Source: Marinomonas agarivorans
GTDB taxonomy: Bacteria > Pseudomonadota > Gammaproteobacteria > Pseudomonadales > Marinomonadaceae
Assembly: GCA_002173415.2 (NCBI GenBank)
Contig: NHNK02000010.1
Coordinates: forward strand, 62,001 to 126,000
Direction of reading: 5' to 3'
Length of the DNA stretch: 64,000 nucleotides
Shown here piece after piece: positions 27,031 to 35,161 of the stretch. The notes under the pieces were generated by a model, which was given only the letters and a program-made list of their open reading frames with translations, was not told the origin of the DNA and made no database searches. A program made the position numbers and the translations under genes. Numbering within the stretch: position 1 is the stretch's first letter; each line of letters begins with the position of its first letter.

Positions 27031-29181
27031 CTATCGTCTATCTTGTGCACTAATGAATTGACGGAAACGCGCACTTTGCGGATTCGTAAAAATATCCGCT
27101 GGGGCGCCTTGTTCTTCAATAATGCCTTGATGCAAGAAGGCGACGTGTGATGACACATCTCGTGCAAATGCCATCTCGTGGGTGACCAAAATCATGGTGC
27201 GACCTTCTTCTGCCAGTGAGCGGATGACCTTGAGAACCTCGCCGACTAACTCTGGGTCCAGTGCCGAAGTGGGTTCGTCAAACAACATGGCTTTAGGCTC
27301 AACGGCTAATGCACGAGCAATGGCAACACGCTGTTGTTGTCCACCAGATAAAAAGCTTGGGTATTCATGTTTTTTGTGCGCCATACCGACGCGCTCAAGC
27401 AGCATCTCTGCCCGTGCTATGGCCACGGCTTTGGATTCACCAAAAACATGGATCGGAGCTTCAATTAGGTTTTCTAACACGGTGCGATGGGGCCAAAGGT
27501 TAAAACTTTGAAACACCATACCCAAACTGGAACGAATATCGGTTAAATGGCGTTGATCATGAACAATGGGATTGCCTTTGGCATCGGTGCCAATATCAAT
27601 GCCTTTGTTATCAATATACACTACCCCTTGGTTGGGGATTTCTAGCATATTTATGCAACGTAACAGGGTACTTTTGCCTGAGCCAGAACCACCGATAAGC
27701 GAAATAACATCGCCTTCCCGTGCGGTTAACGAAACGCCTTTTAGCACTTCGTGATCGCCAAAACGCTTATGTAAGTTTTCAACTTGAATCACTTTTTTCT
27801 TTTTTTCTAAGGTGGTGACTAGTTGAGAATGTACTTGCTGAGAATGTATTTTCTGTGAGTTGCCAGTAAGCCGCGCAGAATTCGGCTCTACGCTTGTTGA
27901 TAAACCTGATGAAAACTCGGTACTAATGGGTTTGATAGACACCTTGCTAGCGGCCAAATCATCAATAAAGCCTTTGATGCGTTGGCAAGCGTCAGCCAGT
28001 TTTTCGGTGCTTAATGTGAAGGAAAGACGAATAAACCCCTTGGCACTGTCACCAAAGGCCGCGGCATCCAAGGTCGAAACTCCCGTGTGTTTATACAAGG
28101 CCCATGTAAATGCCTCGGTATCGACATGGAGCTGGCGAATATCAACCAAAATAAACATGCCTGCATCTGGTTCAAGCAAGGTAATGCCTGAACAATTTGC
28201 TAGCGCTGTTTTCACCACATCACGGCGTTGACGATAGGTTGCTAGCATATCTGGCACAATCTCATCCGTCTGGTCGAGCGCAGTGATCGCCGCTTGTTGG
28301 ACAAAACCTGGTAAACCATAAAGCATGTTAAGTAGAAGCGGGTCCATGTGCTCAATCATGGTCGGGTTAGCAATCATCCAACCGGCGCGCCAGCCTGTCA
28401 TGGCGTGTGATTTCGATAAACTACTGATGACAATGGTGCGTTCCTGCATGCCTTCCAATTCACGAATCGACTTAAAAGGCTTGTCAAAACTTAGGGTCGC
28501 GTAAACCTCATCGGACACGACCCAGAGATCATACTCGCGAGCAACGTTGGCAATAGCATCAAGCTCCGTCTGATCCATCACTCGGCCGGTTGGGTTATTT
28601 GGATTAGCGAAAAAAATGGCTTTTGTTTGCGGAGTTACTAAGTCACGTAACACCTGTTCCTCTAGCCGAAAGCCGTCGTCAGCAGAGGTTGGCACAGGCA
28701 CCACGTTAGCACCAGAAGACTTGAGCGTTGCCTCGTAGGTTAAATATGCAGGGTCAGGCACAAGCACATCATCGCCTTGGGTCAATAAACAGGCTGCTGC
28801 ACAGTAAAGGCCATTTTGGGTGCCAGGTAACGCCACCACGTTATCGGCTGTAATAGGGTATTGAGTGGTCTTATTGAAATGTTCGACAATTTTGGCGCGT
28901 AAATCAGGGTGTCCTTTGGTTTCCATGTAATGGGTATCACCTGCTTTGATGGCAGCAATGGCGCTGTCACAAATGCTGGTGGGCGTATTAAAATCCGGAT
29001 CACCAACGCTGAGTACGATAACGTCTTCACCCTTACGCAGAGCATCAATAGCGGCAAAGTGAATATCCCACGCTTTGCCACCCTGACTTTTTATGCGATC
29101 AACAAACGGCGAATACTGCAACTCTTTCCCCTCCAAACATGGGCCGAACTCGGCGACTAAATACGGTATGTTTTTTACCAT
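27031..29181 (-). CDS. Fusion: PLP aminotransferase joined to amino-acid ABC transporter ATPase
   Basis: Single 716-residue reading frame with no internal stop. Residues 1-~410 are a complete class I/II aminotransferase: GTQNGLY loop ~120-126, FANPNNPTGR 191-200, DEVYATLSF 224-232, PLP lysine K257 in SSLSKSHAMTGWRAGW. Residues ~411-462 form a polar, Ser/Thr/Gln-rich linker. Residues ~464-716 are a complete HisP/GlnQ-type ATPase: Walker A GGSGSGKST 497-505, signature LSGGQQQR 611-618, Walker B AMLFDEP 631-637, H-loop THEM. First gene of the leftward operon, followed by both permeases. It would tether substrate transamination to the cytoplasmic face of the transporter. Confidence 0.9.
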   Translation of the reverse strand: MVKNIPYLVAEFGPCLEGKELQYSPFVDRIKSQGGKAWDIHFAAIDALRKGEDVIVLSVGDPDFNTPTSICDSAIAAIKAGDTHYMETKGHPDLRAKIVEHFNKTTQYPITADNVVALPGTQNGLYCAAACLLTQGDDVLVPDPAYLTYEATLKSSGANVVPVPTSADDGFRLEEQVLRDLVTPQTKAIFFANPNNPTGRVMDQTELDAIANVAREYDLWVVSDEVYATLSFDKPFKSIRELEGMQERTIVISSLSKSHAMTGWRAGWMIANPTMIEHMDPLLLNMLYGLPGFVQQAAITALDQTDEIVPDMLATYRQRRDVVKTALANCSGITLLEPDAGMFILVDIRQLHVDTEAFTWALYKHTGVSTLDAAAFGDSAKGFIRLSFTLSTEKLADACQRIKGFIDDLAASKVSIKPISTEFSSGLSTSVEPNSARLTGNSQKIHSQQVHSQLVTTLEKKKKVIQVENLHKRFGDHEVLKGVSLTAREGDVISLIGGSGSGKSTLLRCINMLEIPNQGVVYIDNKGIDIGTDAKGNPIVHDQRHLTDIRSSLGMVFQSFNLWPHRTVLENLIEAPIHVFGESKAVAIARAEMLLERVGMAHKKHEYPSFLSGGQQQRVAIARALAVEPKAMLFDEPTSALDPELVGEVLKVIRSLAEEGRTMILVTHEMAFARDVSSHVAFLHQGIIEEQGAPADIFTNPQSARFRQFISAQDRR

Positions 29182-29193
29182 ATACGAAAAATA

Positions 29194-29228
29194 TACGATC
29201 GTTCAATAGTTAATTGTACGATCGTTCA
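29194..29228. promoter_or_regulatory. Candidate TetR-repressor operator
   Basis: TACGATCGTTCA occurs twice as a direct repeat, at 29194-29205 and 29217-29228, each with the palindromic core CGATCG and 23 bp apart. It lies immediately upstream of the fusion gene start (29181). Sites with GAACGATCGTTC-like symmetry are common TetR/BetI targets, and a BetI-like repressor is encoded in the operon. Confidence 0.6.
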
Positions 29229-29231
29229 TTA

Positions 29232-29248
29232 ATCACCAAGACGGTGCA
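29232..29248 (-). promoter_or_regulatory. Weak NtrC-like site
   Basis: On the minus strand this is TGCACC-GTCTT-GGTGAT, a near match to the NtrC palindrome TGCACC-N5-GGTGCA. A further GGTGC pair lies at 29264-29278. No sigma-54 promoter is visible, so nitrogen control is only a possibility. Confidence 0.25.
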
Positions 29249-29425
29249 AATCAAGGGCTTTAGGGTGCTTTTGGTGCAGACGCTAAACCGCTGGAATATA
29301 AACAAATTCCACCGAGGAAGTACTTTCTACGAACCAGAATAGTGCAGAAAAAAAGTTGAAAAAATATACTGTTTTTTTTAACTCAAGCAAGATCGAATAG
29401 AGAGCAAGCAGAGAAAACATTCCCC

Positions 29426-29491
29426 AACTGTTTCGTTATTTACAGACAACTGTTTTGTTATTTACAGACAACTGTTTTGTTCTTTACAGAT
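29426..29491. repeat. Three tandem 22-bp repeats upstream of ybjQ
   Basis: Units AACTGTTTCGTTATTTACAGAC (29426-29447), its one-base variant (29448-29469) and a third variant (29470-29491) follow without spacer. Each contains CTGT-N10-ACAG symmetry. The 22-bp period is two DNA turns, so identical faces line up, as expected for cooperative protein binding. They end 76 bases before the ybjQ start. Confidence 0.85.
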
Positions 29492-29567
29492 AATATAGGG
29501 GCTTTTATAGTGGTTTTTATTCGTGATTGTTTATTAAAGATTTTTATCGATTTTACCGAGGCATTTT

Positions 29568-29888
29568 ATGATCTACTCAACAACAGAATCCATCCCCGGT
29601 CGAGAGATTGAAAGCGTAGTTGGCATTGTGAATGGCAATGTGGTGCAAGCTAAACACATTGGCCGCGACATTATGGCAGGCTTAAAAAGTATCGTAGGCG
29701 GTGAAATACGAGGTTACACCGAAATGCTAACCGAGGCGCGTAATGTGGCTGTGCAACGCTTGATAGACAGCGCGACAGAAAAAGGTGCTGATGCCATTGT
29801 TGGCATTCGCTTTACTACTAGCACCATTATGGATGGTTCGTCGGAAATTATGGTCTTCGGTACAGCGGTTAAATTAAAACCGAACTAG
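29568..29888 (+). CDS. ybjQ: YbjQ/UPF0145 family protein
   Basis: 106-residue protein with the YbjQ signature: TTESIPGREIESVVGIVNGNVV at the start, HIGRDIMAGLKSIVGGEIRGYTEML in the middle and ADAIVGIRFTTSTIMDGSSEIMVFGTAVKL at the end. Family members form pentamers with a putative heavy-metal-binding domain; the role is not settled. Single gene behind an unusual tandem-repeat region. Confidence 0.88.
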   Translation: MIYSTTESIPGREIESVVGIVNGNVVQAKHIGRDIMAGLKSIVGGEIRGYTEMLTEARNVAVQRLIDSATEKGADAIVGIRFTTSTIMDGSSEIMVFGTAVKLKPN

Positions 29889-30064
29889 CTGAACTTTGTT
29901 TTCAGCTTATTCCTTTCCTTGGATGTGTTCTCTTATGTCGCTATTGATGTATTGCCAGAGGTAAACGTATGCTGTTGGAGGACTGCCTTATTAGTTCTGT
30001 TTCTTTGAGTTTAAGTCTCACTTATTTATAATCCTTTATATCTAAAACAAAAAGATATTGATAC

Positions 30065-30946
30065 ATGAGCGAATTAGGTTTTCTTACAGCAATTCCAGCA
30101 GAAGAACAATCAGATTTTGATGAGTTTATTCAATCAGCACGCAAGCAGTTTATCTCCACCCCTAAAGACACAGTAAAGTCCGTTTTGTCAGAGAATGCAT
30201 CTTTAGTTGCTGCTCTGAAAGAAAACAAAGACATTTCGGGGGTTATCCAACAGTTAAGAGAAAAAGCATTCGATTCTTTTCTCGTAGCTGAGGCTAAAAT
30301 GAATGCCCACATCTTGAAGCATATATCTGATAAATTTGCTGTGCCAGCTGAAAAATTTGAGCATTTGTATACTATTTTTAATCAAAGCTCGAAAGAAATG
30401 AAAGAACGGTTGAAAGACTTTTTTGGTGAATTTTCTGGTCAGATTTATCCTTACGTTTATAGACTCTCATTAAGTAACACCCAGTCAAGACGCTCACGAG
30501 CAGGCAAAGTCTTCGAAGGCATAATATATGGCTTGTATGATGAATTTGACTATTCATATGAATCACAAGCCGTAATTGGTTCCAAAAATTTCAAATCGAA
30601 AAATTTGGGTAAAATTGTTGATTCCTTATTACCCAATTTAAACGCTTTTGAGGAAAGAAGGGATAAAGTCGTCATTGGTACAATGAAAACGACATTACGA
30701 GAGCGTTGGCAAGAAGTAATAGAAGAAATAAACCGAACAGGTTTACCTAGCATTTACTTGCTTACTGTGGATGAAGATATCAGTGCCAACAAAGTAAAGC
30801 AAATGGCAAACCATAATGTAATACTAGTTGTTTATAAAAGTGTTAAACAAACACAAGCATTGAAAGGAAAACGTAACGTAGTTAGTTTCGAAGATTATTT
30901 TTTCAATGAAATTCCTGAAAAGCTTGAATACTGGAAAAAGCAATGA
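30065..30946 (+). CDS. Type II restriction endonuclease, EcoRII C-terminal-domain family
   Basis: 293 residues. The C-terminal half resembles the EcoRII catalytic domain: RSRAGKVFEGIIYGLYDE (143-160, with the conserved R-S-R-A-G-K and catalytic glutamate E151) and GTMKTTLRERWQEVIEEI (205-222), then the hydrophobic SIYLLTVDEDIS. The N-terminal ~140 residues are helical and do not look like the EcoRII effector domain. It overlaps the methyltransferase start by 4 bases. A CCNGG-type target is likely by family but not demonstrable here. Confidence 0.78.
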   Translation: MSELGFLTAIPAEEQSDFDEFIQSARKQFISTPKDTVKSVLSENASLVAALKENKDISGVIQQLREKAFDSFLVAEAKMNAHILKHISDKFAVPAEKFEHLYTIFNQSSKEMKERLKDFFGEFSGQIYPYVYRLSLSNTQSRRSRAGKVFEGIIYGLYDEFDYSYESQAVIGSKNFKSKNLGKIVDSLLPNLNAFEERRDKVVIGTMKTTLRERWQEVIEEINRTGLPSIYLLTVDEDISANKVKQMANHNVILVVYKSVKQTQALKGKRNVVSFEDYFFNEIPEKLEYWKKQ

Positions 30947-31887
30947 GCTTTAAATTTATCGATCTATTTGCAGGTATTGGTGGTATCCGCATTCCATTTG
31001 ATGAATTGGGAGGCGAGTGCGTATTTTCGTCTGAGATAGACAAATTTGCTAGGCAATCTTACCAAGCTAACTTTGGCGAAGAACCAAAAGGTGATATTAC
31101 CTTAATTGACCCAGCAGATATTGCACCGTTTGACTTGTTATTAGCTGGGTTTCCTTGTCAGCCTTTTTCTCAAGCCGGTTTGCAAAAAGGTTTTAATGAT
31201 ACAAGAGGCACGTTATTTTTTTATATCGCAAAAATTATAGAGCAACATCAGCCTAGCGTTGTATTGCTTGAAAACGTAAAAAGATTGAAAACGCACGATA
31301 AAGGAAAGACATTTCGAGTAATGACGGAAACCCTTGAAAATTTAGGATACACCGTTTTCAGTAGAGTGCTTGCAGCGAAAGATTTTGGCGTTCCTCAAAA
31401 TAGAGAGCGTATCTACATCGTAGCGCTAAAACATCATTATCTTTTTGAGTTTCCTATCCCATCATATAAGGAAACAAAACTGGGTAATCTCTTAGAAAAG
31501 AATGTTGATAAAAAATATACTATCTCTGACCGTTTATGGGCAGGACATCAGAGACGAAAATTAGAGCATAAGAAAAAAGGCAATGGCTTTGGTTATAGTT
31601 TATTTAATGAATCATCGCCATATACGAACACCATATCAGCCCGATACTACAAAGATGGTTCAGAAATATTGATTGATCAAGGTGAAGCTGAAAACCCTAG
31701 GAAGATTACACCAAGAGAAGCCGCTCGGTTACAAGGGTTTCCTGATAATTACAAAATTGTTGTTAGTGATGTTCAAGCCTACAAACAATTTGGCAACAGT
31801 GTATGCGTGCCTGTCATTAGAAAAATATCAGAGCAGTTGGAACCGATATTGAATGAGAAAAAACTTATTAATAAAAAAGCCTCTTAG
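30943..31887 (+). CDS. DNA cytosine-5 methyltransferase (type II R-M partner)
   Basis: 314-residue C5 methyltransferase with the ordered motifs: I FIDLFAGIGGIR (5-16), IV GFPCQPFSQAG with nucleophile C72, VI VVLLENVKRL, VIII PQNRERIYIVAL, IX RKITPREAARLQGFPD and X YKQFGNSVCVPV. The target-recognition region is short (about residues 200-250). It would protect host DNA from the upstream nuclease. No Vsr repair gene is adjacent. The pair is more AT-rich than the flanks, suggesting transfer. Confidence 0.92.
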   Translation: MSFKFIDLFAGIGGIRIPFDELGGECVFSSEIDKFARQSYQANFGEEPKGDITLIDPADIAPFDLLLAGFPCQPFSQAGLQKGFNDTRGTLFFYIAKIIEQHQPSVVLLENVKRLKTHDKGKTFRVMTETLENLGYTVFSRVLAAKDFGVPQNRERIYIVALKHHYLFEFPIPSYKETKLGNLLEKNVDKKYTISDRLWAGHQRRKLEHKKKGNGFGYSLFNESSPYTNTISARYYKDGSEILIDQGEAENPRKITPREAARLQGFPDNYKIVVSDVQAYKQFGNSVCVPVIRKISEQLEPILNEKKLINKKAS

Positions 31888-31952
31888 ACTCTTCTTATGC
31901 CCATCTTTGATTTTATGCGAACACGATAAAATAAGCTGGTAAGCTTCTTATC

Positions 31953-32026
31953 ACTTTTCAAAAACAATTAATTGACTTTAATTTTTTAACATCCTATCGT
32001 TAAACGGTGTTGGCAAAATCCAACAC
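31953..32026 (+). repeat. Second dispersed repeat family, copy B
   Basis: Similar to 12149-12229 through ATCGTTAAACGGTGTTGGCA. Here GTGTTGG-CAAAAT-CCAACAC forms a perfect 7-bp hairpin. It lies between the R-M pair and a structured leader. Confidence 0.7.
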
Positions 32027-32240
32027 TGGAGCTTGAAAACTCCAAAACACATAGACGCAGATTACCGCCGCGTTGCAGTTTTTTTGCGCCATGCTATTTG
32101 CTGTTTATGGTGGCCGTGCGTGGTGAGGGTTCGTCCCTGCCAGTTCCTGTGTGTTTCTGGATTTTCAACTCCACGTATGGCCACCACCTATGCTTGAAAA
32201 CATGAGTGGTGGTTTAAAACCTAACACACAGGATTTAAAT
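32027..32240 (+). ncRNA. Structured leader, possibly C4-antisense-RNA-like
   Basis: No ORF. Elements: TGGAG-N8-CTCCA hairpin (32027-32044); a long inverted repeat GGTGGCCGTGCGTGG (32109-32123) with CCACGTATGGCCACC (32171-32185), all 15 positions pairing if two G-U pairs are allowed; a small AGGG-TTCG-TCCCT hairpin inside it; and a further GAGTGGTGG complementary to CCACCAC just downstream. The layout recalls leaders near P4-type phage immunity genes that make C4 antisense RNA. That family link is from memory of pattern, not a model search. It ends at the start of the MNT-HEPN gene. Confidence 0.35.
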
Positions 32241-32241
32241 C

Positions 32242-33222
32242 ATGGACAGTTTATCTAATTTTCCCTTGCGTCGTATGGCGTCGCAACGCATTCCCGCTTC
32301 TTTAACCTCTCTTTCGTTTCCGTATTCGTCACTGGCACATTTGCCTGTCACTAAGCGTGAGCAGTTGCAGCAGGCGGTAGGCATTATTTTGTCGGCGATT
32401 TCGCCTGCCAAACCCGCCATGATTATGTTGTTTGGCAGTTATGCCCGTGGGGATTGGCTGCAAACCGCCGAATATGAAAGCAGTTTTGATATTTGGCTGA
32501 TTATGGCGAAAGCGCCTTTGGTGCAAAAAGTGGCTCGTAAAGAATCCCTTTATAAACGCTTGCAACGCGATGTGGAAACACCTGTGCATGTGCTGGTGGA
32601 GGATGTGCAAGGCATTGAGCGTCGTATTGGTAAAGGCCAGTGGATTTATACGGATCGTTTGCAAGAGAGCATTGTGTTATATGGCTCTGGGATTCATTCT
32701 TTTACCCACTTTTCGAGACTCTCTTTTCTTCAGAAACAACAAGCGTCTCAGAAAGAACCACAAACCTCTCACAGAAAACAAAAAGCCTCTCACAGAAAGC
32801 AAAAAGCAGGGGCGGATTTTCGTTATTGGTTTGCCAAGGCCAATGTGTATCGAGTTTATGCAAAAATGGCGATGCAGCAAGGGGATTACAACGAGGCGGC
32901 GTTTTTTCTGCACCAAAGTGTGGAGCGTTTTTACGCCACTGTGTTGTGGGTGTTTGGTGGTTATTCATCCAGCAGTCATGATTTACAGCAGTTACACCAA
33001 TTGGTTGCGAGTATTGCTCCTCAGTTTTTGCGCGTGTTTCCTCAGAAATTATTGGCAGAGAAGGCGATGTTTGAGCAATTACGCCAAGCGTATGTTGAGG
33101 CGCGTTATAAGCCGAGCTTTTCTATGGGGCGGTCAACATTAGAATGGTTATTGGCGCGAGTGCACTTGTTGAAGCAGCTGACTGAAGGCGTCTGCCAAGC
33201 ACGTATCGCTCGCTATTGTTAA
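32242..33222 (+). CDS. Fused nucleotidyltransferase (MNT)-HEPN protein with degenerate active site
   Basis: 326 residues. MNT domain ~40-150 with MLFGSYARGDW (62-72). The metal-binding D-x-D that should follow reads SFDIWLI, so D83 is kept and the second Asp is W85. A repetitive basic linker (residues ~165-190, SHRKQKASHRKQK) joins a helical HEPN domain ~192-320 (AAFFLHQSVERFYATVLWVF, then AYVEARYKPSF). HEPN-MNT pairs are usually separate toxin and antitoxin genes; here they are one chain with a probably inactive transferase. AGGATTTAAATC precedes the ATG. Confidence 0.75.
   Translation: MDSLSNFPLRRMASQRIPASLTSLSFPYSSLAHLPVTKREQLQQAVGIILSAISPAKPAMIMLFGSYARGDWLQTAEYESSFDIWLIMAKAPLVQKVARKESLYKRLQRDVETPVHVLVEDVQGIERRIGKGQWIYTDRLQESIVLYGSGIHSFTHFSRLSFLQKQQASQKEPQTSHRKQKASHRKQKAGADFRYWFAKANVYRVYAKMAMQQGDYNEAAFFLHQSVERFYATVLWVFGGYSSSSHDLQQLHQLVASIAPQFLRVFPQKLLAEKAMFEQLRQAYVEARYKPSFSMGRSTLEWLLARVHLLKQLTEGVCQARIARYC
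32744..32806 (+). repeat. Tandem repeat encoding the MNT-HEPN linker
   Basis: CCTCTCACAGAAARCAAAAAG is present twice in tandem (32765-32785, 32786-32806), with a degenerate third copy before it (32744-32764). The 21-bp in-frame unit can expand or contract without breaking the frame. Confidence 0.75.
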
Positions 33223-33275
33223 CTGTTTTTTTAGACTTTTTTAGGCGCTGGATTGCAAGATATAGAACAATCATT

Positions 33276-33830
33276 TTATTCACTCTCAGGCGTAAATTCT
33301 TTTTCTGTCACCAATAGCGTTTCAATGTGTTTTTGCTGTGTTGTGAGCTCGTTCATTGGGTGCTCTGGTTCTGGAATGTTAAGAAGAGCGAGAATTTCGC
33401 TCATCGGCACAGAGCCTTTGCGTCCACGTTGTAAAAAACGGGCTTTTACCACAGCCTCAGCGTAGACAATGCCATTGCGTACAAACTTTTGATTAATGTA
33501 GGTATCTTTTTCGTCCCATGCGTCGATTTGGGTAATCACATCAAAGCGTTGAAATGGGTCGAGGGATTTTTTAAAGCGAATGCTCTGGGAGCTGACAACG
33601 GGGTAGTAGCCTTTTTTAGTGACTTCCCAGAAGGTTTTGGATTTGAGCATTAAATCAAAGCGGCCTAGGTCCATAATGGCGAAGTAACGGCCATTATTCA
33701 TGTGCATATTAAAATCGAGATCAAGCAGGTTAACACGGAATGAGGTACGGCATTGGCCAAACAAGCTTGCCGGTTGACGAACAATCAGACGCTTTAGCAG
33801 CAAGAGAAAAAAACGAAAATATAGGTTCAT
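33276..33830 (-). CDS. Hot-dog-fold thioesterase-like protein (4HBT_2 / THEM6-like)
   Basis: 184 residues. A hydrophobic N-terminal stretch (FRFFLLLLKRLIV) may anchor it to the membrane. The hot-dog core has LDLDFNMHMNNGRYFAIMDLGRFDLML, with the Asp/Asn-rich active region D-F-N-M-H-M-N-N-G typical of acyl-CoA thioesterases, then VVSSQSIRFKKSLDPFQRFDVITQI. Substrate unknown. Single gene. Confidence 0.8.
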   Translation of the reverse strand: MNLYFRFFLLLLKRLIVRQPASLFGQCRTSFRVNLLDLDFNMHMNNGRYFAIMDLGRFDLMLKSKTFWEVTKKGYYPVVSSQSIRFKKSLDPFQRFDVITQIDAWDEKDTYINQKFVRNGIVYAEAVVKARFLQRGRKGSVPMSEILALLNIPEPEHPMNELTTQQKHIETLLVTEKEFTPESE

Positions 33831-34061
33831 AATAAGCGCTCTCGTTTGGTGAAATTGAATAATCTTGACACTGTCAAGGTGCTTTATAATAGAGAAGAAA
33901 AGGCAGGAAAGGCAAGTTTGTCATATTTGTTGCCTAAATCGAGTGGTTTTGTGTTGAACTCAGGCTAAAAGCGTTTATCTGGTAAAAAATAATTCAACTT
34001 ATCCTTTTGATTTAAAAAGATTTTTTAATTTTTTAATATGCTAAATTTAATATTTTTTTTG

Positions 34062-34095
34062 CTTTAACAATTTTGTCACATAAGCTATCTATAGT
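34062..34095 (+). promoter_or_regulatory. Candidate Pho box and -10 of the pst operon
   Basis: CTTTAAC-AATT-TTGTCAC (34062-34079) has the 7-4-7 layout of a Pho box; the second half matches CTGTCAT well and the first half weakly. TATAGT at 34090-34095 lies 10 bases further on, the usual distance for a PhoB-activated promoter without a -35 box. PhoB is encoded at 57976-58671. Confidence 0.6.
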
Positions 34096-34164
34096 AGTTG
34101 TATGAATTGAGATATGGGTGCAGTTTGCCCGTTAATTTTGAATGTAACCACTGAGGTTAATGTG

Positions 34165-35136
34165 ATGATGAAAAAACTTGTTGCCAGCTTGGCTATTGCC
34201 GCTGCTACCAGCATTTCTGTTAACGCAATTGCTGATATTGATCCAAAATTACCTAGTTACTCTAAAGCGAGTGGTGTGTCTGGTAATATTTCCAGTGTTG
34301 GTTCTGATACCCTAGCAAACCTAATGACGCTTTGGGCAGAAGATTTCAAACGTCTTTACCCTAATGTCAACATTCAAATTCAAGCGGCTGGTTCTTCTAC
34401 TGCGCCGCCAGCATTAACAGAAGGTACATCGAACTTTGGTCCTATGAGTCGTCAGATGAAGGACAAAGAAGTCGCTGCTTTCGAAAAGAAATACGGTTAT
34501 AAGCCAACTGCGATTCCTGTGGCGATTGATGCGCTAGCGGTTTTCGTTCATAAAGATAACCCAATCAAAGGTTTGTCTTTGCCTCAAGTGGATGCGATTT
34601 TCTCTTCTACTCGTAAAGGTGGCTTCAGCAACGATATCTCTGACTGGGGTGATGCAGGTCTAACAGGTGCATGGAAAAACCGTGACATTCAATTGTTTGG
34701 CCGTAACTCTGTATCGGGTACTTATGGCTACTTTAAGTCAAAAGCTCTTTTCAAAGGTGACTACAAAAACAATGTGAACGAGCAACCAGGTTCAGCATCA
34801 GTTGTGCAATCTGTTTCTTCTTCTCTAAACGGTATTGGTTACTCTGGTATCGGTTATAGAACATCGTCTGTACGTGCTATACCTCTAGCGAAGAAAGAGG
34901 GCGGTAAGTTCATTGCGGCAACAACTGAAAATGCGGCAACAGGTAAGTATCCACTATCTCGCTTCTTGTACGTATACGTAAACAAGGCGCCTAACAAACC
35001 ACTTGCTCCACTAGAGCGTGAATTTGTGAAAATGGTGCTTTCGAAAACAGGTCAGCAAGTTGTAGTGAAAGATGGTTATGTACCACTACCAAGTAAAGTT
35101 GTTAGCAAATACTTGAAAGATCTAGGCATCAAGTAA
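34165..35136 (+). CDS. pstS: Phosphate ABC transporter binding protein
   Basis: 323-residue periplasmic phosphate receptor. The signal peptide [16 protein letters not shown]... ends VNAIAD. The mature protein has [20 protein letters not shown], then [21 protein letters not shown] with the S/T/R phosphate ligands, and [18 protein letters not shown] start at ATG 34165 because GAGG lies 8 bases upstream; ATG 34168 is equally possible. The frame to 34114 runs through untranslated leader. Confidence 0.93.
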   Translation: MMKKLVASLAIAAATSISVNAIADIDPKLPSYSKASGVSGNISSVGSDTLANLMTLWAEDFKRLYPNVNIQIQAAGSSTAPPALTEGTSNFGPMSRQMKDKEVAAFEKKYGYKPTAIPVAIDALAVFVHKDNPIKGLSLPQVDAIFSSTRKGGFSNDISDWGDAGLTGAWKNRDIQLFGRNSVSGTYGYFKSKALFKGDYKNNVNEQPGSASVVQSVSSSLNGIGYSGIGYRTSSVRAIPLAKKEGGKFIAATTENAATGKYPLSRFLYVYVNKAPNKPLAPLEREFVKMVLSKTGQQVVVKDGYVPLPSKVVSKYLKDLGIK

Positions 35137-35161
35137 GTAAGGTTTATCTCTTGATGACAAG

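Noticed and set aside
29426-29491. Possible CRISPR or LexA boxes
   Set aside because: Units are contiguous without spacers, and the CTGT-ACAG spacing is 10, not the 8 of LexA.
32570-33142. 190-codon forward ORF in another frame of the MNT-HEPN gene
   Set aside because: It lies inside a gene with clear domain matches, has no ribosome site, and translates to a Cys/Arg/Phe-rich sequence with no domain.
34114-34164. Longer N-terminus for pstS
   Set aside because: Translation lacks signal-peptide character and starts close to the predicted transcription start; GAGG precedes the ATG at 34165.
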